64,000 bases of DNA from JANSWY01 sp965243755 (GCA_965243755.1 CBDEVW010000003.1:1798001-1862000), one strand, 5' to 3'; shown: positions 1-10,540, counted from the first letter of the stretch. Program-made: numbers and translations. Notes: generated from the letters alone by a model not told the origin.

Positions 1-632
1 TCCAACAATCCACAGAAGTTATTCACATTAGAAACACATGAATTATAATCACCTTCCCAGTCAGCAGCATCTGAAGGACAAGCAATATATGCAAGGAAAC
101 CAGGTGAAAAACTAGATGTTGTTCCTATGCCAAATGCACTAGGATCTATGTTTACAGTTTCAAGATCAGTTCCAGCTAGTATGGTATCTGGATACACTCT
201 ACCATCCGTCATTGTAGTGACATTGTAGAAATTAAGAATATCACCTCCACCAAGAGTGTCCTGAGACGCGATACTATAAGCAGTCAAAAGATCAGCTGTA
301 GTAAAGGTAATTCCTTTTATTGCACCGTCGGAATCAAAATCTCCAGGGGTGAAGTTGAATATTTCAACTCTGTCGTAAATAGAATCCTGAGCAAGATTAA
401 CATACTGCAGAAATATCTGAGTTCTTGCAATTTCGTCAAGATTCACCGAGTACAAATTGAAAATGATTGATGCTGTAGACAACTCAGCAAAATTCAAAAA
501 CGAATTATCCGGGTTCACCTGAATCCTCATGGTGGCTCCATTTTGGAGTTCTGGAACCCTGATAGCGTCCTCATCTTCACACGAGAAGAAAAGAACTGGG
601 AGTATTGCTATAAGTAATAAATATTTTTTCAT
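1..632 (-). CDS. Putative lipoprotein of a SusCD operon, C-terminus missing
   Basis: About 210 codons are visible and the reading frame runs off the left window edge, so the C-terminus is missing. It begins ATG at 630-632 with a lipoprotein signal peptide (MKKYLLLIAILPVLFFSC), so the mature protein should start at the cysteine and be anchored in a membrane. The remainder is acidic and rich in short beta-type stretches. I recognise no catalytic motif. It starts 18 bases after the susD stop codon on the same strand, so it is most likely the third gene of the SusCD operon. Accessory lipoproteins in that position often help bind substrate at the cell surface, but that role is inference from position only. 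Confidence 0.8.
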   Translation of the reverse strand, partial: MKKYLLLIAILPVLFFSCEDEDAIRVPELQNGATMRIQVNPDNSFLNFAELSTASIIFNLYSVNLDEIARTQIFLQYVNLAQDSIYDRVEIFNFTPGDFDSDGAIKGITFTTADLLTAYSIASQDTLGGGDILNFYNVTTMTDGRVYPDTILAGTDLETVNIDPSAFGIGTTSSFSPGFLAYIACPSDAADWEGDYNSCVSNVNNFCGLL

Positions 633-650
633 CACAATATAAATTTAGAG

Positions 651-2306
651 TTACCGAACCCAGAAAGGGGCTTTACTTTTATCAGTCACTTGCTTTTGAG
701 CAGGTGCACTACTATTGATATCTAAAGATCCAATATTCCAAGGCAATGACCAAGGATAATCTCTTTGTCTATCAGTAACAGTCAAGACATCAGTATCACC
801 ATCATGTAGTAATGGGTAGCCTGTTCTTCTATAGTCATTATAAGCAACGATACCCATACCATAGTTGGCCTTCCATTTCTCGATCATAATCATTTCCAAT
901 CTTCCATCAGCGTCAGGAGCTGCATCATACTGTCCAAGTACTGCGTTTATATAGTTTGTTCTTGCTGTAGCATCTACCGTTGGAGCAGAGCCTTCACTAG
1001 CATATGTATTAAGCTTGTCAAAAGCAGCGTTGACACCCAATTCAAACATCTCTCTTGGATCCTCTGAAGTTACACCAATTAGCGCTAATTCAGCTCTATT
1101 AAAATACATGTTGTAATGAGTAAGCAACCTTTGAGGAGTAGTTCCAACACCATTGTAATTGGCATCTATACCTGAACCATCATCATATGCTCCTCCTCCT
1201 GGCCACAAACCTATGATTGTCTGGGAAGACGCCTGGTCAAACCCTTCATTCGGATCAATGTTGAAGGAGAATCCATAGATAGAGAGAAATCCTGTTGAAG
1301 GGTTCCAATAAGCCCAAGGGTTTTCAGGGCTCTCAGAAGTATTCATTTGATTATAGAAGTAATAAGGAAGCCTAGGATCAGCAATAGCATTAGCCGTATA
1401 AGGATTCGCCTCGTTCGGGAAGAAACTATTTTCACCTCTCATTACCTCATAGAAGAATGGATCTATGTAGTGTGCAGATCCTTGAGGGGCCCATTCACCA
1501 GCATATAAAGGATTCCTGTTATCAGGAAGTGAGCTGGTACCGTAAGAAAGTTCCCAATCCTCATTAGGTCCCAAAAATACAGTGAAATCAGTAGGTCCTG
1601 AAGCTATCTCAGCATCAATTAATGGTATAATTGCTGAAACATCTTCTACCCTACTCATTTGAGTATACATTCTAAGTTTCAATGTATTTGCAACTTTAAC
1701 CCAAGTCTCCGCATCACCTCCATAAAACAGGTCAGCTGGACCAACTGGTACAGAACTTTCTCTTTGCAAGTTGGCAATTGCTCTGTCCAACAATGCAAAG
1801 CAACTATCATAAACTGTTGCACTGTTATCATATCTTGGGTTGATATTTAGTGCTCCCAGGTTAGCTTCAGAATAAGGAACATCTCCAAATAAATCAACCA
1901 GATTGACATAAATATAAGCTTTCAATATCTGTGCAATACCAAGGTAATTGTAGCCACCTTGTGCAGCTGCAGTTGATTCAATAGTTTTGATATCCTGTAA
2001 TGGTGATCGATAAAGGTCATTCCAGTTATCAGTAACTCCAAAATCTGCACCACTTAATCCATAATCAGACAGGTTACCTCTTGTCACATGCTGCCCCACC
2101 AAATGGGTAACATAATTAGATAATCCACCACTATTACTTCTCATTCCTAATTCATCAGTCATTACGTACTGAATATTTGGAAGCAGTCCGTTAAGCGGAG
2201 CGTTTACCGGATTATTTGGATCTTCATTGATATCCAAAAAATTACTTTCACAACCCCATAAAAGGGCAATTGTTGTGAATGCAATTATATATTTCTTTAT
2301 ATTCAT
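651..2306 (-). CDS. SusD/RagB-family outer-membrane lipoprotein
   Basis: A 551-residue surface lipoprotein that would cap the partner SusC channel and capture substrate. The N-terminus has a type II signal peptide ending in LLWGC, then the SusD-type start CESNFLDINEDPNNP. The length and the helix-rich middle fit the SusD-like_2 branch seen in Cytophagales. The C-terminus is short and basic (KAPFWVR). It follows susC by 19 bases on the same strand, which is the usual susC-susD order. The substrate cannot be told from the sequence. There is no glycoside hydrolase, peptidase or sigma/anti-sigma gene next to it within the window, so assignment to glycan or peptide uptake is open. Confidence 0.93.
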   Translation of the reverse strand: MNIKKYIIAFTTIALLWGCESNFLDINEDPNNPVNAPLNGLLPNIQYVMTDELGMRSNSGGLSNYVTHLVGQHVTRGNLSDYGLSGADFGVTDNWNDLYRSPLQDIKTIESTAAAQGGYNYLGIAQILKAYIYVNLVDLFGDVPYSEANLGALNINPRYDNSATVYDSCFALLDRAIANLQRESSVPVGPADLFYGGDAETWVKVANTLKLRMYTQMSRVEDVSAIIPLIDAEIASGPTDFTVFLGPNEDWELSYGTSSLPDNRNPLYAGEWAPQGSAHYIDPFFYEVMRGENSFFPNEANPYTANAIADPRLPYYFYNQMNTSESPENPWAYWNPSTGFLSIYGFSFNIDPNEGFDQASSQTIIGLWPGGGAYDDGSGIDANYNGVGTTPQRLLTHYNMYFNRAELALIGVTSEDPREMFELGVNAAFDKLNTYASEGSAPTVDATARTNYINAVLGQYDAAPDADGRLEMIMIEKWKANYGMGIVAYNDYRRTGYPLLHDGDTDVLTVTDRQRDYPWSLPWNIGSLDINSSAPAQKQVTDKSKAPFWVR

Positions 2307-2325
2307 TTTTCTTCGATTTAATTGA

Positions 2326-5300
2326 TTAGAATGTAAATCTTAAGTTAACACCATATCTCTTCGCAGAAGGAGTTAAGCTCCATTCGATACCTTGTTGGTT
2401 AGAATTAGAACCAAACTGGTTAATTTCCGGATCATAGTTTGTACCATCAGGGAAATTAGGAGCCAAATACCAAAGGTTTCTTCCTGTGAAGGAAATTGAT
2501 GCTGACCCAAAAGGAGTCTTATCCATCAATGCCTGAGGGAATGAATAACTTAAGGTTGCTTCTCTTAATCTGTACGTTGTACCATCCCAAACTGACCATT
2601 CGTCAGACGCGTTAATTGCAAAAGTCTGACCAAAATATAGGGCGTTTGTCTCGATCATGGTGGTATTAGCAATTTTATCACCATTTTCGTTTCTTACAGG
2701 CTCTAAAGTTTCCGGGTCACCATAAACTCCTGGGATTACATGGTTCATTTCTCTGTCCTCAGTAGATTTCAATACTCCTCTACCTTGTAATGAGAGAACT
2801 GTGTTAGAATAAACATCTCCACCTTGTCTCCAGTCAAAAACAGCATTTAAAGAAATTCCTTTGAAAGAGAATGTATTGGTGATACCAACATTAAAATCAG
2901 GATTTGGATTACCTACGATCGCTAAGTCCAAAGCAGGAATCAAATATCCATTGGCCGGGTCAATTAAAAGGTTTCCTTCATCATCTCTCACATCGTAGCT
3001 ACCTTTTAGAAGTCCGTACTCCTGACCAGGTCTGTGAACATTTTGGATTCCACCAGCGAAGAAGGATCCATATACAATTTCAGTTACACCAACTGTTAGC
3101 TCTTCTACTACGTTTTTGTTGTGAGTGAATGTACCTATAATATTCCAACTGAATCCTGAACTTGTAGATACAGGATTGATCTTGGTTGTAATCTCCACAC
3201 CCTCGTTAGACACTAAACCAAAGTTGGTAAACAAGCTAGTAAACCCTGTTTCACCAGATAATGAAACCGGCGCAATTTGATTATCAGACTCTTTTCTATA
3301 GTACGTTACATCAAGTCCAAATTTGTTGTTAAAGAAACTTGACTCAAAACCAACTTCGTATTCTGTAGTCTGCTCTGGTTTCAGGTTAGGATCTCTTGCT
3401 GTATTTGACAGGGAGTAACCTGCTATATTCTTAAAAGGTAGGTTGTTTACACCTGCATTAGTTTGGGGATTAATTTCATGAACTGCTTGTAACTGATAAG
3501 GTCTTGTATCAGCACCAACCTGTGCCCAGCTAGCTCTCAACTTCAAGAAATTCAAAACATTAGATTGAATATCCAAAGCCTCAGTTAATATTGTTGATAA
3601 GGTAACTGCAGGATAGAAGAAACTTCTTCCATCTACTGGAAGTGTAGAAGACCAGTCATTTCTGGCAGTTATTCCCAAGAATGCCCAATCTCTAAATCCA
3701 AGATTAACATCTCCAAACACACCATAGATTCTTCTTTTGGTATCGTTACCTCCGAAAGGAACTACGTTGTTAGTATTGTCCAGGTCAAGAATATAAAAGT
3801 CAACCATATTTTGACCCTGGAAAGCTTGTCTTTGAGAGGTCCTTTGGTTTACATTCCAACCAACGATAGCTCGTAAATTCAAATCTTCATTGATGTCATA
3901 TGTGAATGTACCTAAAAGGTTAGACTCAATTTCCTCAAATCTTGTGAAGTCCTGAGTAATTTCACCAACACCTGGCTGATTCCTTGGTCCTGTAGAACCC
4001 TTTCTTAGGTAAGTAAGGTTTCTTTGGTTATAAGTATTGATACCAATCTTATAAGACAGTGAGAACCAATCAGTCACATCGTATGCAAGATCCAAAGAAG
4101 CCAAAATTCTGTCAGTATTTACAGTAGATCCGTTGTTCTCATATGACCACAGTGGATTATCAGCTTGTCCTCTACCAACCATGAATTCAGAACCCAAGTC
4201 AGTAGGGTTTTGATATGGTTGCCCATGCACATCCCAGTTTCTACCAAGATACAAAGCCCGTGCAAATGCAGATGGGTTATTTGCTCCCGATCCACCAACA
4301 CCACTGATTACAGCCTGTTGCAATGACCTTGAATATTGCAAGTTTGCACCTACACTAAAGTTATTTTCCAACTGAGTCCTTCCACCAACACTTACAGATG
4401 TTCTTTCAAAACTAGTGTTTGGCACAAAACCTTCGTTATTAGTGTTTGTAGCAGTCATTGACAAAACAGATTTGTCGTTACCACCAGTAACTGTTACAGA
4501 GTTTTCAAGAACGGAACCGTTTTGAAAAAGATCACTTACGTTGTTAGGGTATGCCTGATAAGGTACCATTACATTGTCATAGATACCGCCCCAGCCATCT
4601 CGGCCAGCATACCAGTGAGGAATCTCACTAATTGTTTCATAAGGCACTGTTCCTGGGAAAGGCGCTCCCCATGATCCATTCGCCTGAGCGTAGTTAAAAT
4701 TGGTACCAGTACCATATTTATTCTGATACTCAGGAAGGTTTGCGATCTGCTCGATGGCATAAGATGATCTCACTTCAATCTCTAATCCTTTTCTTGATGC
4801 CTTTGCACCTCCAGACTTGGTAGTAATAACAATCACCCCATTTGCCGCTCTGGTACCATATAGTGCTGCTGCAGCTGCACCTTTCAATACGTTAATTGAC
4901 TCAATATTATTTGGGTCAAGGTCTGAAATTCTACTACCTGTAGAAGATCCGTTTGTAAGGCCAGCAAATGAACTGTTATCATTGTTATTGTAAGGAATAC
5001 CATCCACAATGAAAAGTGGTTGGTTATTGCCTAATAAAGAGGAGTTACCCCTAATCAGAATCTTCGTAGAAGATCCAGGAGCTCCTGAAGAACCAGTAAT
5101 GTTAACACCTGCAATTTTTCCTTGCAGACCTCTCAACGCATCAGGTTCAGAGTTTTGAATTACTTTATCTCCTCCAATTTTTTCGATTGAATATCCGAGT
5201 GCTTTTTTCTCTCTGGCAATACCAACCGCTGTAACGACTACTTCGCTCAAAGTTTCAACATCCTCAGTCATTGTCACATCGATAACCGATCTTGCTCCGA

Positions 5301-5553
5301 TTGCAATCTCCTGTGACTTGAGACCTATGAATGAGAACTGTAATATACCTCCTTCTTCTGGAACTGTCAGGCGGTAATTACCGTCAATATCGGACGTTGT
5401 ACCTGTGGTCGTTCCTTTCAAAATAACGTTGACGCCTGGTAGGCCCTCTCCGTTATTATCCAGGACCTGACCGGTAATCGTCCTGTCTTGCGCCCACGCG
5501 CTAAACGCGACTGTGAACAACAACATGAAACTTAATAGTAGAATCTTCTTCAT
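2326..5553 (-). CDS. SusC/RagA-family TonB-linked outer-membrane transporter
   Basis: A 1075-residue TonB-dependent outer-membrane channel. A signal peptide (about residues 1-21, ending AWAQ) is followed by a carboxypeptidase-regulatory-like domain (about 24-105, with GQVLDNNGEGLPGVNV). Next comes a plug domain beginning near VVVTAVGIAREKKALGYS, with the SusC signatures GNSSLLGNNQPLFIVDG and LKGAAAAALYGTRAANGV. A long beta barrel then ends in the aromatic terminus GVNLRFTF. It is the first gene of the susC-susD-lipoprotein operon. With SusD it should import an oligosaccharide, peptide or similar nutrient using TonB energy. The 258-base leader has no clear Bacteroidota -7 motif, so an alternative sigma factor is possible. 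Confidence 0.97.
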   Translation of the reverse strand: MKKILLLSFMLLFTVAFSAWAQDRTITGQVLDNNGEGLPGVNVILKGTTTGTTSDIDGNYRLTVPEEGGILQFSFIGLKSQEIAIGARSVIDVTMTEDVETLSEVVVTAVGIAREKKALGYSIEKIGGDKVIQNSEPDALRGLQGKIAGVNITGSSGAPGSSTKILIRGNSSLLGNNQPLFIVDGIPYNNNDNSSFAGLTNGSSTGSRISDLDPNNIESINVLKGAAAAALYGTRAANGVIVITTKSGGAKASRKGLEIEVRSSYAIEQIANLPEYQNKYGTGTNFNYAQANGSWGAPFPGTVPYETISEIPHWYAGRDGWGGIYDNVMVPYQAYPNNVSDLFQNGSVLENSVTVTGGNDKSVLSMTATNTNNEGFVPNTSFERTSVSVGGRTQLENNFSVGANLQYSRSLQQAVISGVGGSGANNPSAFARALYLGRNWDVHGQPYQNPTDLGSEFMVGRGQADNPLWSYENNGSTVNTDRILASLDLAYDVTDWFSLSYKIGINTYNQRNLTYLRKGSTGPRNQPGVGEITQDFTRFEEIESNLLGTFTYDINEDLNLRAIVGWNVNQRTSQRQAFQGQNMVDFYILDLDNTNNVVPFGGNDTKRRIYGVFGDVNLGFRDWAFLGITARNDWSSTLPVDGRSFFYPAVTLSTILTEALDIQSNVLNFLKLRASWAQVGADTRPYQLQAVHEINPQTNAGVNNLPFKNIAGYSLSNTARDPNLKPEQTTEYEVGFESSFFNNKFGLDVTYYRKESDNQIAPVSLSGETGFTSLFTNFGLVSNEGVEITTKINPVSTSSGFSWNIIGTFTHNKNVVEELTVGVTEIVYGSFFAGGIQNVHRPGQEYGLLKGSYDVRDDEGNLLIDPANGYLIPALDLAIVGNPNPDFNVGITNTFSFKGISLNAVFDWRQGGDVYSNTVLSLQGRGVLKSTEDREMNHVIPGVYGDPETLEPVRNENGDKIANTTMIETNALYFGQTFAINASDEWSVWDGTTYRLREATLSYSFPQALMDKTPFGSASISFTGRNLWYLAPNFPDGTNYDPEINQFGSNSNQQGIEWSLTPSAKRYGVNLRFTF

Positions 5554-5811
5554 ATTGTATTAGTTTAAAGTGAACATAAATTATTAGTAAGCTAAAATTA
5601 TAATAAAAAGTGAATATTAAAAAAATTCAAATTCTTTTTTCATTGATGCCCAAAACGACCAAAAAACGACGAAATCACAATATTCCCAACTTTATTAAAT
5701 ACTATTTCGTGAAATTCGCAATTATCCAAATAATAATTTTTTATTGATAGGTTTCAGTAATAATAATTCTGAAATACTGTTCTATCATCAACTGGAGTTT
5801 TTTTCGTTTAA

Positions 5812-7737
5812 TTAGCGAATTACAAATTCAATCCTTCTGTTTTTACTTCTTCCAGCTTCTGTACTGTTATCTGCAATAGGCTTCATTGGGCCAAAGCCCT
5901 TATATAACAATCTTGTGGGTGAGATACCCTTATCAATAAGATAGTTATAAACAGCTTGAGCCCTGGAAGTACTTAGTGTTTGATTATAGTTATCTGAACC
6001 CTGATTGTCAGTGTGACCCTGTATTTCAACCTGTACTTTGGAGTTTTCTTTCAGGAATGAAATAAACACATCTAATTCAGGTTTGGACTCTTCTTTTATC
6101 TCAGATTTGTCAAAATCAAAAAACACATTTTTCAGAATACCTACCATCCCGGTATTAATCTTAGTCAATTCAATGTTGACAGTGTCCCTTGACATCACCT
6201 GATCAGGGTCCTTCAGGTCAAAATCAAACTCCTTATATATATACCCAATTTTAGTAGCATATAAACCGTAGGTCCCACCTTCGTTCAGCACCACGAAATA
6301 GTCTCCTGTAATCGAGTCTGATGACACTTTGTAGCTTTCCTCACTATTATCAAGATTGTAAATCTGAATTTTAGCAGCCAATGGTTTATTCGTTACGTCA
6401 TCTGTTACTTTTCCTGTAAGATAGATACTTGAAGTTTTGACTCTGTCACGTTCTGGAATTTCAAACGTATACAGTTTGCTTTCATATTGCTGGTCCACCT
6501 CTCTCTCGCGGGAAAAATAGCCTCTCTTACCATCGGCTGTGACAAATAATGAAACCTGATCATGTTCATCATTTAAAGGAAAACCCATGTTACGTGGTTG
6601 CTCCCAAACTCCGTCATTTTTTTCCGTCATAAATAAATCAAATCCACCAAATCCCGGATGGCCTTCTGAAGAAAAATAAAGGGTGAGATTGTTTGGGTGA
6701 ATTGATGGCGTAATATCATCAAATGGAGTATTTACATCCACTCCAAGGTTTACAGGAACTGTCCATTCATCATTTTCATCCTGCTTGCTTACCCAAATGT
6801 CAAGTTTGCCGACACCTCCAGGCCGATCAGAAACAAAGTAAATGGTGCGCCCATCAGCTGACAAAGCAGGTTGTGACTCCCAGGCTTTGGAATTTACAGG
6901 TGCTTTCATATTAGTGGGGTAAGACCAGTACTTTCCTGTTTTTCTGGAGATATATAAATCACATGATCCCAAGCCTCTTCGATCTTTGCATATGGTAAAT
7001 ACTAATACCTTACCATCCGCTGATATGGAACATGCTCCTTCATTTATCCCAGGCCTACTAATGTCCGGAGATATCAACTTTGGAGGCCCCCAGTTTCCAG
7101 TGCTGTCTATTCTACTGACATAAATATTCTCATCAAACCCAGGCATTACTCCTTCCCTTGCCGTGAAAATGATCTGCTTTTCGTCCACCGTTAGTACCGG
7201 AAAATATTGAATTGGAAAACTATTTACAGTCGAGGGCAGAGGCTCAGGATGAAACTCTACTGTATCGGCTATGGCCTTTTTTGCAAACTTTGCCTTTCTG
7301 ATTTGCAGTTCAACTTCTCTTTTGTCAGTATCAGATATAGGTAGGTCTGCATCTAAATAAGCCTTGAGGTAACCTTCGGCCTTCTTATAGTCCCGCACCA
7401 AAAAATATGTGCTCCCAATAAGCTCATAGTAACGTTTCAAACCAGGGTATCCAGGGTTTGTGACCAGTGCTTGTTCAAAAGACCTGATTGCTTCATGGTT
7501 TCTACCTAGTTTCTTATACATAGAACCCATAAACATATAGGCTTCAATGAATCCAGGGTCTTTTCTTACCGCCTGGTTAAGGCTTTCAATTGCCTCCTCG
7601 AAACGAAATCTCTTACTGTGAGCCCTTGCCTCTTCATATGACTTAAGTGCTTTCTTATTGGTAGTACTTAAGTTTTTCTGGGCTGTTAATTGAAAAACAA
7701 AAAATATGGCGGCAGCCATCAATAGAATATGCCTCAT
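5812..7737 (-). CDS. OmpA-family envelope protein with TPR and PD40 repeats
   Basis: About 641 residues, taking the ATG at 7735-7737, which is followed directly by a signal peptide (MRHILLMAAAIFFVFQLTAQ). An upstream in-frame GTG at 7746 is less likely. Order of parts: tetratricopeptide repeats (about 25-130), WD40-like PD40 beta-propeller repeats (about 180-410, for example SADGRTIYFVSDRPGG and HPNNLTLYFSSEGHPG), a carboxypeptidase-regulatory-like fold (about 440-520), and a C-terminal OmpA domain with GHTDNQGSDNYNQTLSTSRA and the end KNRRIEFVIR. The OmpA domain should bind peptidoglycan and hold the protein at the cell wall. This layout is common in Bacteroidota, and some relatives sit with gliding or type IX secretion genes. 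None of those are in this window. Confidence 0.93.
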   Translation of the reverse strand: MRHILLMAAAIFFVFQLTAQKNLSTTNKKALKSYEEARAHSKRFRFEEAIESLNQAVRKDPGFIEAYMFMGSMYKKLGRNHEAIRSFEQALVTNPGYPGLKRYYELIGSTYFLVRDYKKAEGYLKAYLDADLPISDTDKREVELQIRKAKFAKKAIADTVEFHPEPLPSTVNSFPIQYFPVLTVDEKQIIFTAREGVMPGFDENIYVSRIDSTGNWGPPKLISPDISRPGINEGACSISADGKVLVFTICKDRRGLGSCDLYISRKTGKYWSYPTNMKAPVNSKAWESQPALSADGRTIYFVSDRPGGVGKLDIWVSKQDENDEWTVPVNLGVDVNTPFDDITPSIHPNNLTLYFSSEGHPGFGGFDLFMTEKNDGVWEQPRNMGFPLNDEHDQVSLFVTADGKRGYFSREREVDQQYESKLYTFEIPERDRVKTSSIYLTGKVTDDVTNKPLAAKIQIYNLDNSEESYKVSSDSITGDYFVVLNEGGTYGLYATKIGYIYKEFDFDLKDPDQVMSRDTVNIELTKINTGMVGILKNVFFDFDKSEIKEESKPELDVFISFLKENSKVQVEIQGHTDNQGSDNYNQTLSTSRAQAVYNYLIDKGISPTRLLYKGFGPMKPIADNSTEAGRSKNRRIEFVIR

Positions 7738-7826
7738 CAAAATCACCGGTATGGGTTATCCATAAATTTATGATTTTGTAGCGAATTGAGAATTATATTC
7801 CGGCAAATATTCGCAATAAATCTGGC

Positions 7827-8726
7827 TTAATCCTGCTTTTCAATTCGTCTTTCAGCAGCCTGCAAAGTGTTTAGTAGCAATGAAGCAATTGTCATTGGGC
7901 CTACACCACCTGGAACAGGTGTGATAAAGGATGATTTTGCGGCAACCTCATCATAAACCACATCTCCGACAATACGAAATCCTCTTGGTCGTGACTCGTC
8001 ATCTATTTTGGTTGTTCCAATGTCAATCACAACTGCCTGGTCTTTCACCATATCAGCAGTGATAAGCCCGGGTTTTCCTACGCCTACCAAAAGGATATCC
8101 GCCTGCTTGGTATGGTATGCCAGGTCTTTCGTATGAATATGACAAACTGTAACCGTGGCTTTACCCTGCTTTGCCAACATCATGCTTAAAGGAGCTCCAA
8201 CAATTCTGCTATTGCCAACAATCACGCAATGTTTTCCTGTGGTATCAATGTCATACCTCTTCAGCAACTCCATCACGCCGAATGGAGTTGCAGGTAAAAT
8301 ACCCTGTTCAGCCGAAACGATACTTCCAAAGTTTTGGTTGGTGAATCCATCCACATCCTTCTCCGGTTTGATCATTTCAGTAACCCGTTCTACCGAAATG
8401 TGATCAGGGAGCGGTAGTTGAACTATCAGGCCATCCACATCATCGTCCTGATTGATCTGCTCAATATGCTTTAGCAGCTTTTCTTCAGAAATGGTCTCAG
8501 CGAATCTTAGTAATGTGTAGTGAAAGCCCACGGATTTTGCAGCTTTCACTTTATTGTCTACATAGGTTTGACTTGCGCCATCGTCTCCTACCATAATAAT
8601 GGCTAAGTGCGGTAGTTTTTTATCTTGTGACTGTAGCTGTTTTACTTTTCCAGCTATTTCTTCTTTGATGTCAGTGGCAACTTTTTTACCATCGATTTTA
8701 ATTGCTCCGTACTTAGTTTTTTCCAT
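7827..8726 (-). CDS. folD: Bifunctional methylenetetrahydrofolate dehydrogenase/cyclohydrolase
   Basis: A 299-residue cytoplasmic enzyme that interconverts 5,10-methylene-, 5,10-methenyl- and 10-formyl-tetrahydrofolate, feeding one-carbon units to purine and formyl-methionine synthesis. Family signatures visible are DGASQTYVDNKVKAA with the catalytic Tyr and Lys, VDGLIVQLPLP, KDVDGF, the nucleotide-binding GNSRIVGAPLSMML, and ITPVPGGVGPMTIASLL near the end. Length is normal for the family (about 280-300). It lies 6 bases downstream of lepA on the same strand and is probably co-transcribed with it. Confidence 0.98.
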   Translation of the reverse strand: MEKTKYGAIKIDGKKVATDIKEEIAGKVKQLQSQDKKLPHLAIIMVGDDGASQTYVDNKVKAAKSVGFHYTLLRFAETISEEKLLKHIEQINQDDDVDGLIVQLPLPDHISVERVTEMIKPEKDVDGFTNQNFGSIVSAEQGILPATPFGVMELLKRYDIDTTGKHCVIVGNSRIVGAPLSMMLAKQGKATVTVCHIHTKDLAYHTKQADILLVGVGKPGLITADMVKDQAVVIDIGTTKIDDESRPRGFRIVGDVVYDEVAAKSSFITPVPGGVGPMTIASLLLNTLQAAERRIEKQD

Positions 8727-8732
8727 TATTTA

Positions 8733-10523
8733 TTATTGATCAAGTTTTAATACGGCCATAAATGCTTCCTGAGGTATTTCCACGTTACCCACCTGTCTCA
8801 TTCTCTTTTTACCTTTCTTCTGCTTTTCCAAAAGTTTTCTTTTACGGGAGATATCACCACCATAACATTTGGCAATCACATTTTTCCTCAGGGCCTTTAC
8901 CGTCTCCCTGGCGATGATCTTAGTACCAATAGAGGCTTGAATTGCAATCTCAAACATTTGACGAGGAAGAAGTTCCTTCAATTTTTCGCATAATCTTTTC
9001 CCCCACTCATATGCTTTATCCCTGTGAACAATTGCAGATAGTGCGTCCACTTTCTCACCATTCAACATGATGTCAAGCTTCACCATCTTCGATTGTCTGA
9101 ATCCTATTAATTCATAATCCAGGCTGGCGTAACCTCGACTGATGGTTTTTAATTTATCAAAGAAGTCAAATACAATTTCAGAAAGCGGCAATTCAAAACT
9201 TAGCTCCACTCTATCGGACGTCAGGTATACCTGATTTTTAATCTCTCCCCTCTTATCCATGCAAAGCGCAATCACTGAACCTACATAATCTGCCTTTGTA
9301 ATGATCTGAGCCCTGATAAATGGTTCTTCAATATGTGAAATGGTGTTTGGTTCGGGCATTTCGGATGGTGCATTCACTTTCAGGATGGATTCATCCGTTT
9401 GTACTGCATGAAACTGAACTGATGGAACTGTTGTGATCACAGTCATATCAAATTCTCGCTCCAACCGTTCCTGGACAATCTCCATGTGCAACATCCCAAG
9501 GAACCCACACCTAAAGCCAAATCCCAATGCTGCGGAAGTTTCCGGTTCCCATATCAATGAAGCGTCATTGAGTTGAAGTTTCTCCATCGAAGCTCTCAAC
9601 TCTTCATAATCCGTTGTTTCAACGGGATAAATACCTGCAAACACCATCGGCTTTACATCTTCGAAACCTTTTATGGTTTGCTGAGTAGGTCGATCAACAT
9701 GCGTAATGGTATCCCCCACTTTTACTTCCTTAGCTATTTTAATTCCAGAGATCAGGTATCCTACATTTCCAGCTGATATTTCATTTACCGGCTTCTGTTG
9801 AAGCTTTAGAATACCAATTTCGTCAGCATCGTATGTCTTTCCGGTATTGACAAATTTTACTTTGTCTCCTTTCTTCAAAGTGCCATTATATATTCTGAAA
9901 ATTACCTCAATGCCTCTGAATGAATTAAATACAGAATCAAAGATCATTGCCTGAAGTGGTGCCTCAGGGTCACCTTTTGGAGGCTGAATTCTGGAAACTA
10001 TTGCTTTCAGAATGTCTTCTATCCCAATGCCTTCCTTTGCAGAAGCATGAATTATATCGTCTACATCACAACCAATCAGGTCTATGATCTGATCAGATAC
10101 CTCTTCCGGCATTGCTCCGGGCAAATCAATTTTGTTTAAAACAGGGATGATTTCCAGATCATGCTCTAATGCCAGGTAAAGATTGGAAATAGTTTGGGCC
10201 TCAATTCCCTGTGAGGCATCTACAATTAGAAGGGCACCTTCACACGCCGCTATCGAGCGGGATACTTCATAGGAAAAATCAACATGTCCCGGAGTATCAA
10301 TCAGGTTAAGTATATATGTTTCACCATCCAAATGATACTCCATTTGAATAGCATGACTTTTAATTGTGATCCCACGCTCACGCTCCAGATCCATGCTATC
10401 CAATAATTGCTCTTGCATTTCGCGATCGGAAACCGTTTGTGTTGCTTCCAGCAGCCTGTCTGCCAAAGTACTTTTACCATGATCTATATGAGCAATGATG
10501 CAGAAATTCCTAATGTTCTTCAT
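8733..10523 (-). CDS. lepA: Elongation factor 4 (LepA), ribosome back-translocase GTPase
   Basis: A 596-residue translational GTPase. The start is set at ATG 10521-10523 because the conserved N-terminus begins MKNIRNFCIIAHIDHGKST; the longer open frame adds 31 residues unlike any LepA and runs across the probable promoter. G motifs visible are AHIDHGKST, DTPGHVDF and NKIDLPGA. The EF4-specific C-terminal region is present (ASIGTKIIARETVKALRKNV, CYGGDISRKRKLLEKQKKGKKRM). EF4 acts on stalled or mis-translocated ribosomes. It is followed at 6 bases by folD. Confidence 0.98.
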   Translation of the reverse strand: MKNIRNFCIIAHIDHGKSTLADRLLEATQTVSDREMQEQLLDSMDLERERGITIKSHAIQMEYHLDGETYILNLIDTPGHVDFSYEVSRSIAACEGALLIVDASQGIEAQTISNLYLALEHDLEIIPVLNKIDLPGAMPEEVSDQIIDLIGCDVDDIIHASAKEGIGIEDILKAIVSRIQPPKGDPEAPLQAMIFDSVFNSFRGIEVIFRIYNGTLKKGDKVKFVNTGKTYDADEIGILKLQQKPVNEISAGNVGYLISGIKIAKEVKVGDTITHVDRPTQQTIKGFEDVKPMVFAGIYPVETTDYEELRASMEKLQLNDASLIWEPETSAALGFGFRCGFLGMLHMEIVQERLEREFDMTVITTVPSVQFHAVQTDESILKVNAPSEMPEPNTISHIEEPFIRAQIITKADYVGSVIALCMDKRGEIKNQVYLTSDRVELSFELPLSEIVFDFFDKLKTISRGYASLDYELIGFRQSKMVKLDIMLNGEKVDALSAIVHRDKAYEWGKRLCEKLKELLPRQMFEIAIQASIGTKIIARETVKALRKNVIAKCYGGDISRKRKLLEKQKKGKKRMRQVGNVEIPQEAFMAVLKLDQ

Positions 10524-10540
10524 ATCCGAAAATAAGAGTG

